From the NCBI GenBank assembly GCA_020725555.1, contig DYEU01000018.1, positions 267,113 to 331,112 on the forward strand: DNA of 64,000 bases, in the 5' to 3' direction. The position numbers and the translations under genes were made by a program. Shown piece after piece: positions 11,157 to 18,503 of the stretch; position 1 is the stretch's first letter, and each line of letters opens with the position of its first letter. Under the pieces are notes generated by a model that saw only the letters and a list, made by a program, of their open reading frames with translations, did no database searches and had not been told where the DNA came from. Source of the stretch: Desulfatibacillum sp. GTDB taxonomy: Bacteria; Desulfobacterota; Desulfobacteria; Desulfobacterales; SpSt-501.

Positions 11157-11349
11157 CTCCTTGATGCGCTTGTGGATCGTACCCCGGGCCCGGCTTCGGC
11201 CGGATCGTTGTCGCCTCCCGACGGAAACCCTCCGGCGGGAGGGGCAGAGACTCCCACGACCTCCGCGGCGTACCCCGCTGCGCGCTGTCGGCCCGCTGCG
11301 GGGGCCTCAAAGCACGACGCCCGGCCGTCGGCCGGGCGTCGCTGCGCGG
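11157..11349 (-). other. Structured leader region upstream of the hydrogenase operon
   Basis: These 193 bases hold no gene. On the plus strand they include a perfect 12-bp hairpin (11315-11341), a CCCTCC/GGAGGG hairpin (11228-11243) and several smaller palindromes. I see no convincing sigma-70 or sigma-54 promoter for the hydrogenase here, although one is expected. Confidence 0.5.
11315..11341 (-). terminator. Hairpin after the 158-residue acidic protein gene
   Basis: Perfect 12-bp stem (CGACGCCCGGCC with its complement) and a 3-base loop, 8 bases past the stop codon. Only a short T-rich patch (TGCTTT) follows on the minus strand, so termination may be partial and help separate this gene from the hydrogenase operon. 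Confidence 0.55.
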
Positions 11350-11826
11350 TCAACTCTCGTCGTCGATGTCGACGAACTCGTCGTCTTCGATCTTGAGCGA
11401 GGAGTCGATCTTGCTCACCTCTTCGCCCTCCTCGAACTTCTCCTCCTCGAGACCGGCGTCGAGCAGCTCGTCGATCTCGGGGACCTCGGCCTCGTAGACG
11501 ACGGCCGCGGCCGCGGTGTCGGGCGCACGGGAGAGAAATTCCAGGTCGTCGAACACGAGCTCGGCGGTTTCCGGGCCGCGGCTCCCGAGCATCTGGGCCA
11601 CCTGGTCCGCGATCCGGCCGGCGTAGAGGGAGGGGGGATAGAGGTTCTTGGTGCGCAGGGCGCGGATCAGCGCCTCGCGGCCGGCCGCTTGGGCCGCCTT
11701 GAGGGTTTTGCGCTCGTAGCTTTCCTCGCAAAGAAGCGACATCACGTCCTTGTCGAGCTCGGCGTATTCGCGGATGAGGATGCGCCGCCCGTCGTCGTCC
11801 TTCAATATCTCGTACTTCTGCTTCAT
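11350..11826 (-). CDS. Conserved-looking acidic protein of unknown function (158 aa)
   Basis: I do not recognise this protein. It is soluble, with a mixed alpha-helical N-terminal half that starts MKQKYEILKDDD and contains the basic patch ESYERKTLKAAQAAGREAL. The C-terminal 45 residues are extremely acidic (many Glu and Asp, ending DIDDES). There is one cysteine and no signal peptide or membrane segment. Codon use matches its neighbours. It has a promoter candidate (11888-11914) and a terminator hairpin, so it appears to be a single-gene unit between the hydrogenase operon and the tRNA-Ser pair. Confidence 0.75.
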   Translation of the reverse strand: MKQKYEILKDDDGRRILIREYAELDKDVMSLLCEESYERKTLKAAQAAGREALIRALRTKNLYPPSLYAGRIADQVAQMLGSRGPETAELVFDDLEFLSRAPDTAAAAVVYEAEVPEIDELLDAGLEEEKFEEGEEVSKIDSSLKIEDDEFVDIDDES

Positions 11827-11887
11827 GAGGGTTCTGTCCTTGACGAAGTGCCTGTGAAATCGGGAGATCGGAGGAATGCAAGCGCCT

Positions 11888-11914
11888 TCTATACCGTTCT
11901 CCCGCCCCTGTCAA
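11888..11914 (-). promoter_or_regulatory. Promoter candidate for the 158-residue protein
   Basis: Minus-strand TTGACA (11914-11909) and TATAGA (11893-11888), with a rather short 15-base spacer. Both boxes are good matches, and the gene start lies about 60 bases downstream. Confidence 0.5.
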
Positions 11915-12010
11915 CCGGGGGAGCCATTGAACGGCTCGGGGGGTAAAAGAGGCCCGGGATGCCGGGAGCGCTCGCGGCCCGAGGGGCCCCGCGCGATCGG
12001 GCCCGTCGCC

Positions 12011-12038
12011 TTGACCTTGCCGCCCCGGGGATGATAGA
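12011..12038 (+). promoter_or_regulatory. Promoter candidate for the tRNA-Ser pair
   Basis: TTGACC (12011-12016) and GATAGA (12033-12038) with a 16-base spacer, 15 bases ahead of the first tRNA. Position fits a tRNA promoter. Confidence 0.5.
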
Positions 12039-12053
12039 AGAGAAAATTCAGCC

Positions 12054-12141
12054 GGAGGGATGGCTGAGCGGTCGATAGCGGCGGTCTTGAAAACCGCTTC
12101 CCGGAAACGGGACGCAGGTTCGAATCCTGCTCCCTCCGCCA
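12054..12141 (+). tRNA. tRNA-Ser (anticodon UGA)
   Basis: Full class II cloverleaf of 88 bases with encoded CCA. Acceptor arm GGAGGGA pairs with TCCCTCC. The anticodon loop CTTGAAA gives UGA. A long variable arm (CCCGGAAACGGG) and the TTCGAAT T-loop are present. It reads UCA and, by wobble, other UCN serine codons. Confidence 0.97.
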
Positions 12142-12155
12142 GAGAATGCGCCCAC

Positions 12156-12248
12156 GGAGAGATGGCCGAGTAGGTCGAAGGCGCTCGCCTGCTAAGCGAG
12201 TATACTCCGAAAGGGGTATCCCGGGTTCGAATCCCGGTCTCTCCGCCA
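12156..12248 (+). tRNA. tRNA-Ser (anticodon GCU)
   Basis: Class II tRNA of 93 bases with encoded CCA, 14 bases after the first. Acceptor arm GGAGAGA pairs with TCTCTCC. Anticodon loop CTGCTAA gives GCU for AGC/AGU serine codons. It has a long variable arm and a TTCGAAT T-loop. Probably co-transcribed with tRNA-Ser(UGA). Confidence 0.97.
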
Positions 12249-12282
12249 CCCCTCTCTTGTTGCCGCGGCCCTCCCCGCCTCG

Positions 12283-13020
12283 TTAGAGCTTCATCCGCAG
12301 CGCATGGACGCGTCCGCTCGCCGCCTCGCGGATCTGCAGCCGCAGGGTGTCCGCCGAGGCCGCCTCGCCGGGGAAGAACAGAAACCCGAAGGAGAGCCCC
12401 TGGGGGTCGACCGCGCGGTTTTCGAGCGATTTGCGGTTGAGATCCTGGATGATCTTGCGGCGGGCCTCGTCCGAGGTGTAGCCCTTCGCCCCGCCTAAGG
12501 TCGCCCCTGCGGCGCCGCCCACGGCGGCACCCTTTCCCGTCGCGACGGCGACGTTCTCGCCGGTGACGATGCCCACGGCCGCCCCGATGATCGCGCCGGC
12601 GGCCGCCCCCAGAACGCCGTGGTAGGCCCCCTCGCTGACGATCTCCTTGGTCTGCGCGTAACGCGTGGCCCGCTCGTAGGCCGTGTCGCGGTCAAGCAGC
12701 GGCCAGATGTTCCCCTGCCCGTCCTCGAGGAAGGTCTGGCCGGAGACGATCTCGAGCGGCTGGGTCCCGCGGTGGTCGAAGATCACCTGCACCGGGAGCA
12801 TGCCCGCCTCGCGGATGTCGAACCCGAAGGCCTCCCGCGCCAGGGCGGGGTCGGCGAAGGACTCGGCCGCCACCGTGGCCCCGGCAACCTCGACGGCGTT
12901 CGGGTAGGCGGCGGGCGACCGGAAGGGCATCGGCTTGGCGACGTAGGCGGTGGAACACCCGGACACCGCCCAGGCGAGGACCAAGGCGGCGACGGCCGGC
13001 ACTCTGAACGAAGCGTTCAT
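12283..13020 (-). CDS. Glycine-zipper lipoprotein
   Basis: A 245-residue envelope lipoprotein of unknown role. The signal peptide ends in AVSGC (Cys21), a lipobox. The middle, about residues 120-185, is a run of small residues with repeated AxxGAxxGxxxG spacing (GAAAGAIIGAAVG and GGAAGATLGGA), the glycine-zipper pattern of proteins that insert into or span membranes. The N-terminal half resembles an envelope beta domain; the tail ends VHALRMKL. Its own promoter lies at 13074-13102 and an AAGGAG site precedes the ATG. No named homologue is recognised. Confidence 0.8.
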   Translation of the reverse strand: MNASFRVPAVAALVLAWAVSGCSTAYVAKPMPFRSPAAYPNAVEVAGATVAAESFADPALAREAFGFDIREAGMLPVQVIFDHRGTQPLEIVSGQTFLEDGQGNIWPLLDRDTAYERATRYAQTKEIVSEGAYHGVLGAAAGAIIGAAVGIVTGENVAVATGKGAAVGGAAGATLGGAKGYTSDEARRKIIQDLNRKSLENRAVDPQGLSFGFLFFPGEAASADTLRLQIREAASGRVHALRMKL

Positions 13021-13073
13021 GGGGGGGCTCCTTGGGCGGCGGCGGGGTTGCGGTCCGCCGCACGGCATGGCTG

Positions 13074-13102
13074 ATTGTTTCCACGGCGGAAGGCTTTGTC
13101 AA
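13074..13102 (-). promoter_or_regulatory. Promoter for the glycine-zipper lipoprotein
   Basis: Minus-strand TTGACA (13102-13097), 17-base spacer, AACAAT (13079-13074). A strong match, about 55 bases before the ATG. Confidence 0.65.
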
Positions 13103-13159
13103 CCTCCCGGTGTCCCGGGAAACGGCGGAGGCCGCGGGGGGCCGGGGCGGGAACGGCAA

Positions 13160-13181
13160 GGGCCGCCCCGGGGGGCGGCCC
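13160..13181 (-). terminator. Terminator-like hairpin after the sat operon
   Basis: GGGCCGCCCC and its complement form a 10-bp stem with a 2-base gap, about 34 bases past the last gene of the sulfate module. A weak TTG follows, so it may be Rho-assisted or a 3'-end stabiliser. Confidence 0.5.
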
Positions 13182-13214
13182 TGCCTCGATGGTTGCGGCC
13201 CGGGCCGCGCGGTG

Positions 13215-13511
13215 TCAGTAGTTCTTGAGGAAATCGTCCATGATGTCGATCGACTGCTTCTGGACGACGAGGTCGAAGATCTTGTCCTTCACCTGGCGCG
13301 GCAAAAGCTCGATGCTCTTGGTCGTCGCGCTGTCGAACTTGGCGGTCGGGAAGACCTTGAGGATCTTGTCCTTCTGGGCGTCGTTGCAGTACACCTGGAT
13401 GCACTTCAGCCCGGCCAGCATCTCCTGGCACATCGCGGCCAGGCCCGCCTTCTGCAGTTTCTCGTAGCGCTCCTCGTTCACCCACAGATTGATCGGATAT
13501 TTCTCGGACAT
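13215..13511 (-). CDS. Small protein of unknown function linked to sat (98 aa)
   Basis: A 98-residue soluble protein that I cannot name. It starts MSEKYPINLWVNEERY and holds three cysteines (28, 37, 42), a C-terminal run rich in Lys, Asp and Ile, and the ending DDFLKNY. It follows sat by 13 bases and so is co-transcribed with it. The ATG at 13511 is preferred over an upstream GTG because a GGAGG site overlaps that GTG and stands 8 bases before the ATG. Position suggests a role tied to sulfate activation, but the sequence shows no catalytic motif. Confidence 0.85.
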   Translation of the reverse strand: MSEKYPINLWVNEERYEKLQKAGLAAMCQEMLAGLKCIQVYCNDAQKDKILKVFPTAKFDSATTKSIELLPRQVKDKIFDLVVQKQSIDIMDDFLKNY

Positions 13512-13524
13512 ATCGGTCACCTCC

Positions 13525-14784
13525 CTAGGCCAACGGCGGCATCACGAACACCGGGGTGCGTTTCTTCAGGTACTCCTCCTCGACGAAGGGCGAGCCGAAC
13601 CCGTACTTCTCGGCGCATTCCAGCACCAGGTCGAAGACCTCGGGCCGGAAGATCAGCCGCGGCGGTTTGACCCCGTCCTGCACGATGCTGCGGATGAGGG
13701 TTCCCGAAAACTTCTGCCACTCCTTCTTGTGGTTGCAGAGGCTCTCCGAGGTGATCTCGCCGCAGTGCGGGCAGTAGAGCCAGTTCTCGGAATAGACGGG
13801 GACGATGTTGATCTCGCCCTTCAGGCTCTCGAGCAGGCGATGGGCGTCGTAGGCGCCGTAGTAGGTGCCGACCCCCGCGTGGTCGCGGCCGAACATGTGG
13901 TGGGTGAGGCCGAGGTTCGTGCGCAGGGCCGCGTGGAAGACGGCCTCGCGCGGGCCCGCATAGCGCATGTCCCAGAAGGTGAGCGAGGTGAGGTGGTTGT
14001 GGTCGCCGAAGTAGCCCGACTTGCGCAGCTCGTCCTGGGTGAGGATGATCGCCTCGTCGATGTAGTCGCCCTTGCGCTTCTCGCCGATGATCGCGTTGAC
14101 GAGCACCCCGACGTAGGGCTTGTCCATCGGCAGCTCGCCGTAGGTCTGGAACCAGGCGCCCTTCATGAGCCACTCGTGCCCGGTGTGCGGGACGTTGCGC
14201 GTCTGGTGGGCGACGATGCGCTTCCAGCCCTTTTCCTTGAAGATCCTGCGCAGCTCAAGCGGGGGCAGGAAGTAGGGGGTGAAGGGCTCGTTGATCTTGG
14301 GCCGGTTGACGAGCGTGATCTTGCCGCCGACGAACTTGTCCTTGTAGGCGTAGGTGCGGGCGCAGCCGGGGTGCTTCGCCTCGTCGGTGCCGTAGACGTC
14401 CTTGGCGAGCGACTTCTTGTCGTACTCGTAGACCTCCTCGATCTCGAAGATCGCCATGGGGTTCCCGGTGTAGGTGAGCAGAAGGGAGGCCCCGGGCTTG
14501 ACCCCGTACTCGGCGATCTCCTCCTTGGACATGTCGAAGACGATGGGGATGCTCCAGACGGTTTTCCCGTCCTTGAGGCGCATCTTCTTGCAGACCGACT
14601 CCACGTCCGCCTTGCCCATGAAGCCCTCGAGCGGGCTGAAGAAGCCGTAGGCGATGTCGATCACCTCGTTGGCGAGCTGGCTGCGGATCGGGTACTGCTT
14701 CAGGCCCTGGATGCGCTTCTTGGCCTCCGCCGGTTCGAGGATCCTCTCCTTGATCTCCTTGCCGCCATGTCCGATTTCGGCCAT
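13525..14784 (-). CDS. sat: Sulfate adenylyltransferase (dissimilatory ATP sulfurylase)
   Basis: Activates sulfate with ATP to adenosine 5'-phosphosulfate, the first step of sulfate reduction (or the reverse in oxidising or disproportionating metabolism). The 419-residue protein has the catalytic HQTRNVPHTGHE block (Gln194, Asn197, His200, His203), GRDHAG at 298-303, and a probable zinc site with Cys337, Cys340 and Cys349. It is a single-domain bacterial/archaeal type without an APS kinase domain. A strong GAAAGGAGG site precedes the ATG, and a promoter candidate lies at 14869-14897, so it can be expressed apart from qmo. Confidence 0.97.
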   Translation of the reverse strand: MAEIGHGGKEIKERILEPAEAKKRIQGLKQYPIRSQLANEVIDIAYGFFSPLEGFMGKADVESVCKKMRLKDGKTVWSIPIVFDMSKEEIAEYGVKPGASLLLTYTGNPMAIFEIEEVYEYDKKSLAKDVYGTDEAKHPGCARTYAYKDKFVGGKITLVNRPKINEPFTPYFLPPLELRRIFKEKGWKRIVAHQTRNVPHTGHEWLMKGAWFQTYGELPMDKPYVGVLVNAIIGEKRKGDYIDEAIILTQDELRKSGYFGDHNHLTSLTFWDMRYAGPREAVFHAALRTNLGLTHHMFGRDHAGVGTYYGAYDAHRLLESLKGEINIVPVYSENWLYCPHCGEITSESLCNHKKEWQKFSGTLIRSIVQDGVKPPRLIFRPEVFDLVLECAEKYGFGSPFVEEEYLKKRTPVFVMPPLA

Positions 14785-14868
14785 ACCGTGCGTTCCTCCT
14801 TTCTCAGGGTGTCGGATGCGAATTCGCGTGCCCGGGGGCACGGGGCTGCTCGTTCGGGGGGAAGGGAC

Positions 14869-14897
14869 TTTCTACCCCGGCGGCCGGGAAAAGGCAA
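14869..14897 (-). promoter_or_regulatory. Promoter candidate for sat
   Basis: Minus-strand TTGCCT (14897-14892), 17-base spacer, TAGAAA (14874-14869). It lies between qmoC and sat with an 85-base leader. The same TAGAAA -10 is used upstream of tRNA-Gly. Confidence 0.5.
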
Positions 14898-14932
14898 GCC
14901 TATCCGCCGCTTGCCCTCCAGGTCCTGCAGGG

Positions 14933-16081
14933 TCATCGCCTTTCCGCGTACTCCGCGTAGGCCATGGCGACCGTGCGGTAGACGAGGTGGGCGAGCTTCG
15001 AAAAGGGGAGATAGGCGAAGGTGAACCACACGAGCATCAGGTGGATGAAATAGACGGCGTAGGAAACCCCCGCCCAGCCGGCGAGCCGCGTGAGCTGCGC
15101 CCCCATGCCCGTCACCCCCAGGCCGAGGACCAGCCCGAGCAGGAGCCAGTCCTTGTAGACCGATTTCTGGTCGGGCTTGGCGAGCCGCTGCCGGATGAGG
15201 AGGATGCTGCCGACGATGAGCGCGACCCCGCTCACGTTGGCGAGCCACTTCACGGGGTTGAGCTGCGAGTAGGGCCCGTGCTGCTGGAAGACGTAGATCG
15301 CGACGAAGAAGATCGAGGTCACGATGAATAGCCCGATGAAGGAGAGCAGCACCAGCATGTGCGAGACCGCCCGCGCGCGGTTTTCGGTGCACTCGTTGAA
15401 CTTGGCGTGCCGGAGGATCACGGGGATCGTGCGCAGGAGCGCCTGGAGGAACCCGGCGGAGTCGATCGCTTCCTTGGCGGTTTTCCCCTCGGCGAGCGCG
15501 TTGCGGTGGATGTCGCCGAGAAAGCGGCTCACCCCGCGGGCGAACACGGCGACGGCGAAGGCCGCGGCCGAGAGCATCACCACGTCGACGAGCCAGGTGG
15601 ACACCATCTTCGCGTGGACGATCGCCCCCTCGGGGCTGAAATTGAGGAAACGCGCGCCGAAGATCTTCTCCATCAGGAAGCCCATGACGACGAGGTAGAC
15701 GGCGGGGACGAGAAGCAGCACGGGGAGCATCGCCGGCGTGTTCATGGCCCGGGCGAGCGCCCGGGGCGCGGCGTATTCCTCGACCGCCCGCGCGCGGATC
15801 GCGGCGAGCACGTCCCCCGGCTTGGCCTGCCGCGGGCAACGGGTGTTGCAGTCGCCGCAGTTGTGGCAGAGCCAGGGGTCGGCGCTCTGCACCAGACGCT
15901 CTTTCAGGCCCCAGGAGGCGGCGATCATCTCCTTGCGCGGAAAGGGCTTGTTCTGGGGCGAAATCGGGCAGACCACCGAGCAGGTGGCGCACTGGTAGCA
16001 CTTCTTGAGGTCCTCGCCGCCGAGGATCCCCACCTCCCGGATGAAGTCGAGATCGGGTTCCACCACGAGTCGTTCGGTCAT
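14933..16081 (-). CDS. qmoC: Quinone-interacting membrane-bound oxidoreductase subunit QmoC
   Basis: Membrane subunit of Qmo, which passes electrons from menaquinol towards APS reductase. The 382 residues start with a HdrC-like domain with two [4Fe-4S] motifs: Cys28, 31, 34, 38 and Cys72, 75, 78, 82. A HdrE/cytochrome b-like domain follows with about six hydrophobic segments between roughly 113 and 365, for haem and quinone binding. It ends the qmo operon, separated from qmoB by a 78-base gap with a very stable hairpin. Confidence 0.97.
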   Translation of the reverse strand: MTERLVVEPDLDFIREVGILGGEDLKKCYQCATCSVVCPISPQNKPFPRKEMIAASWGLKERLVQSADPWLCHNCGDCNTRCPRQAKPGDVLAAIRARAVEEYAAPRALARAMNTPAMLPVLLLVPAVYLVVMGFLMEKIFGARFLNFSPEGAIVHAKMVSTWLVDVVMLSAAAFAVAVFARGVSRFLGDIHRNALAEGKTAKEAIDSAGFLQALLRTIPVILRHAKFNECTENRARAVSHMLVLLSFIGLFIVTSIFFVAIYVFQQHGPYSQLNPVKWLANVSGVALIVGSILLIRQRLAKPDQKSVYKDWLLLGLVLGLGVTGMGAQLTRLAGWAGVSYAVYFIHLMLVWFTFAYLPFSKLAHLVYRTVAMAYAEYAERR

Positions 16082-16105
16082 CTCCTGAACCTCCTTGATC
16101 GCATC

Positions 16106-16141
16106 GGCCCCCCGGGGCGCTCGCGCGCGCCCCCGGGGGCC
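16106..16141 (-). other. Very stable intergenic mRNA hairpin between qmoB and qmoC
   Basis: GGCCCCC and GGGGCGC pair with GCGCCCC and GGGGGCC around a 6-base loop: 14 GC pairs with one C-C mismatch. No T-run follows, so it is not an ordinary terminator. It may protect the upstream message or slow ribosomes, setting QmoC level against QmoAB. Confidence 0.6.
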
Positions 16142-16159
16142 GGTCCGCCGGCGGCGGGG

Positions 16160-18493
16160 TCAGAAGCCCTTGAAGGGGTTCGGCCCCAGCCCCTCGATCG
16201 TGCCGACGAAATCCTGGATCATCTGCGGAATCTTGTCGTACTCGTCGATCGCCACCTGGAACTGGGCGACGCGCTCGACCTCGAGGGCGAGGCTCGCCAG
16301 GGCCTCGCCGATCTTCTTGACGCGGATCTCGGCGAGCTCGCTGCCCTTGACGAAATGGCACTGGTAGTCGTCGCCGTGCTTGCAGCCCATCAGGAAGACG
16401 CCGTCCATGCCCTGGGAGAGCGCGTCCTTGATCCAGATCACGTTCACCGACCCCAGGCAGCGGACCGGGATGAAGCGCACGTCCGCGTTCCAGGAGAGCC
16501 GGTTGAGCGCCGCGATGTCGAGGGCGGGGTAGGCGTCGTTCTCGCAGACCAGCCCCAGGATGCGCAGCGGCGGCTCGTCGAAGTCGTCGGTCGAGGGCAC
16601 CTTGATCGCCTTGACCATCGAGCTGACGCTGTCGATGCTGTAGTTGGCGAAGTTGATGATGCGCTCGGGGCAGGCCCCCATGCAGGTGCCGCAGCGGCGG
16701 CAGCGGGTGGGGTTGGGCTTGGGGGTGCCGCGCTCGTCGTCGTCGAGCGCCCCGAAGGGGCACTCCTGGGTGCAGCGCTTGCACTGGGTGCAGCGCTGGA
16801 AGAAGAAGTCGGGGAAACTCATGTCCCCGGAACGCGGGTGGACCGAAACGCCGCGGCGGACCGACTCCAGGCACTGGATGGCCTTGAGCGCCGCCCCGGT
16901 CGCATCCTCCATCGCCTCCTCGGCGGTCATGCTGCGCCGCACCCCGCCCGCGGCGTAGATGCCCGTGCGCTGGGTCTCGTAGGGGAAGCAGATGTAGTTC
17001 GAGTCGGCGTAGTCGTCGAAGAGGGCGTTGTCGCGGAACCCGGGCCCCTGGCGGTAGGCCAGGTTGATCACGGGGTCGTCCTTGGTCGCCGGGACCATGC
17101 CGGTGGCCAGCACCACGAGGTCCGCGGGGATCTGGACGGGCTGCCCGAGGAGCGTGTCCTCGGCCTCGACCACGAGGCCCTTGCCGTTGCCGGCGACGCG
17201 GGTGACGCGGGCCTTGGTGAGGAAAACGCCGGGGTCCTGCTGCACCGCCTTGTAGAAGTTCTCGGTCAGCCCCGGGGTCCGCATGTGCTGGTAGAGGATG
17301 TAGGCCTTGCCGTCCGCGTAGTCCTCGCGCACGTAGGTCGCCTGCTTCAAGGCGACGAGGCTGGTGACGGAGGCGGCGTAGGGGAAATCCCGGTCGCCCT
17401 CGGGGCCCGGGCTCTGGACGAAGACCACGGATTTCGCCTCCCGGCCGTCGCTCGGGCGCGTGATCTTCCCGCGGGCGGCGAGCTCCTCGAACTGCTCGTT
17501 GGTGACCACGTCGGGGAGGGTCCCGAAGCCGAGATGCGCGAACTCCCCTTCCGCCGGCCGGTAGGGCCGCCAGCCCGCGGCGAGCACCACGGCCCCGAAT
17601 TTCTCGCCGTGGGGGTCGAAGGTGAGGATGTCCACCTTGCCCTTGTTGTACTCCTTGTAGCGCTCGAGGAGCTGGTCGGCCTCGAGCTCCTTGCCGTTCT
17701 CGTCGACCCGCAGCTCCGGGGGCAGCGGGTAGGGCACGTCGAACTCGATCTGCTCGCCGGGTTTCTTGAAGGTCACGGTGAAATCCCCGGGCTGGCCGGC
17801 GATGCGCGCGACCACGGTGTTCGTGCGCACCGTGATCCGCGGCTCGGCCTCGAGCTCGCGCAGCTTCTCCGCCAGCACCGGAGCGGCCGGCTTGTCGTAG
17901 GGGTACCCCAGGGGGAGCTGCTTGCGCCAGCTGCGCGCGTGCCCGCCGAGGGCGGCCTCCTTTTCGACCACGACCACCTCGTAGCCGGCGCGCGCCGCCT
18001 CGAGGGCGGCCGTGATCCCCGTCAGCCCCCCGCCGATCACCAGGATGCGGCGGCTGAGGGTCTCGAGCCGGTAGGGCTCGGGGAGCTGGATCTTCTCGAC
18101 CTTGGCGAGGCCCATCTTCAGGTAATCGGAGGCCATCATCTGGACGTGGTCGATGAAGCTCGCGTCGTCTTTCTGTTCCTCCGTCGGCGCCGGCCACACC
18201 GAGCGCGGGTGGGACCAGACCACGTGCTCGCGGAGGTTCACCCGCTCGACGATGCAGCCGTCGAAGCGGAAGGTGTCGTGGAGCACGCGGGGCGAGCAGG
18301 CCGCGATCACGAGCGTGTTCACGCCGGAGGCGACCTCCGCCTTAAGCATCGCCACCCCCTCGCGGCCGCAGAGGACGGGCGAGGTCTTGACGGCGTAGCC
18401 CTCGTCGGAGGCGACGGCGCTCAGCTTTTCGATGTCGAGGGCCTCGGCGATGCCGCAGCCCTGGCAGATGTACACACCGATCTTCTTGTTCAT
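16160..18493 (-). CDS. qmoB: Quinone-interacting membrane-bound oxidoreductase subunit QmoB
   Basis: Flavoprotein of the Qmo complex, HdrA-like. Over 777 residues it has an N-terminal CQGCG and ACSPR region, an FAD-binding motif VIGGGLTGITAA near 152, two ferredoxin [4Fe-4S] motifs (CTQCKRCTQECP and CRRCGTCMGACP, about 565-610), and a C-terminal MvhD-like domain including MGCKHGDDYQC. It lies 10 bases after qmoA with a GGAGG site. It is thought to work in the cytoplasm with QmoA against the AprBA reductase. Confidence 0.97.
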   Translation of the reverse strand: MNKKIGVYICQGCGIAEALDIEKLSAVASDEGYAVKTSPVLCGREGVAMLKAEVASGVNTLVIAACSPRVLHDTFRFDGCIVERVNLREHVVWSHPRSVWPAPTEEQKDDASFIDHVQMMASDYLKMGLAKVEKIQLPEPYRLETLSRRILVIGGGLTGITAALEAARAGYEVVVVEKEAALGGHARSWRKQLPLGYPYDKPAAPVLAEKLRELEAEPRITVRTNTVVARIAGQPGDFTVTFKKPGEQIEFDVPYPLPPELRVDENGKELEADQLLERYKEYNKGKVDILTFDPHGEKFGAVVLAAGWRPYRPAEGEFAHLGFGTLPDVVTNEQFEELAARGKITRPSDGREAKSVVFVQSPGPEGDRDFPYAASVTSLVALKQATYVREDYADGKAYILYQHMRTPGLTENFYKAVQQDPGVFLTKARVTRVAGNGKGLVVEAEDTLLGQPVQIPADLVVLATGMVPATKDDPVINLAYRQGPGFRDNALFDDYADSNYICFPYETQRTGIYAAGGVRRSMTAEEAMEDATGAALKAIQCLESVRRGVSVHPRSGDMSFPDFFFQRCTQCKRCTQECPFGALDDDERGTPKPNPTRCRRCGTCMGACPERIINFANYSIDSVSSMVKAIKVPSTDDFDEPPLRILGLVCENDAYPALDIAALNRLSWNADVRFIPVRCLGSVNVIWIKDALSQGMDGVFLMGCKHGDDYQCHFVKGSELAEIRVKKIGEALASLALEVERVAQFQVAIDEYDKIPQMIQDFVGTIEGLGPNPFKGF

Positions 18494-18503
18494 GATCGAC
18501 CTC

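Noticed and set aside
11157-11349. Sigma-54 promoter before the hydrogenase operon
   Set aside because: I looked for the GG/GC pair with the correct spacing and found no convincing match.
12054-12248. tRNA-Ser pair as an integration site
   Set aside because: No integrase, no duplicated tRNA end and no change in base composition nearby.
14700-14932. Possible short gene between qmoC and sat starting MTLQDLEGKRR
   Set aside because: It runs through the sat promoter and ribosome-binding site into the sat gene in another frame, with no conserved features.
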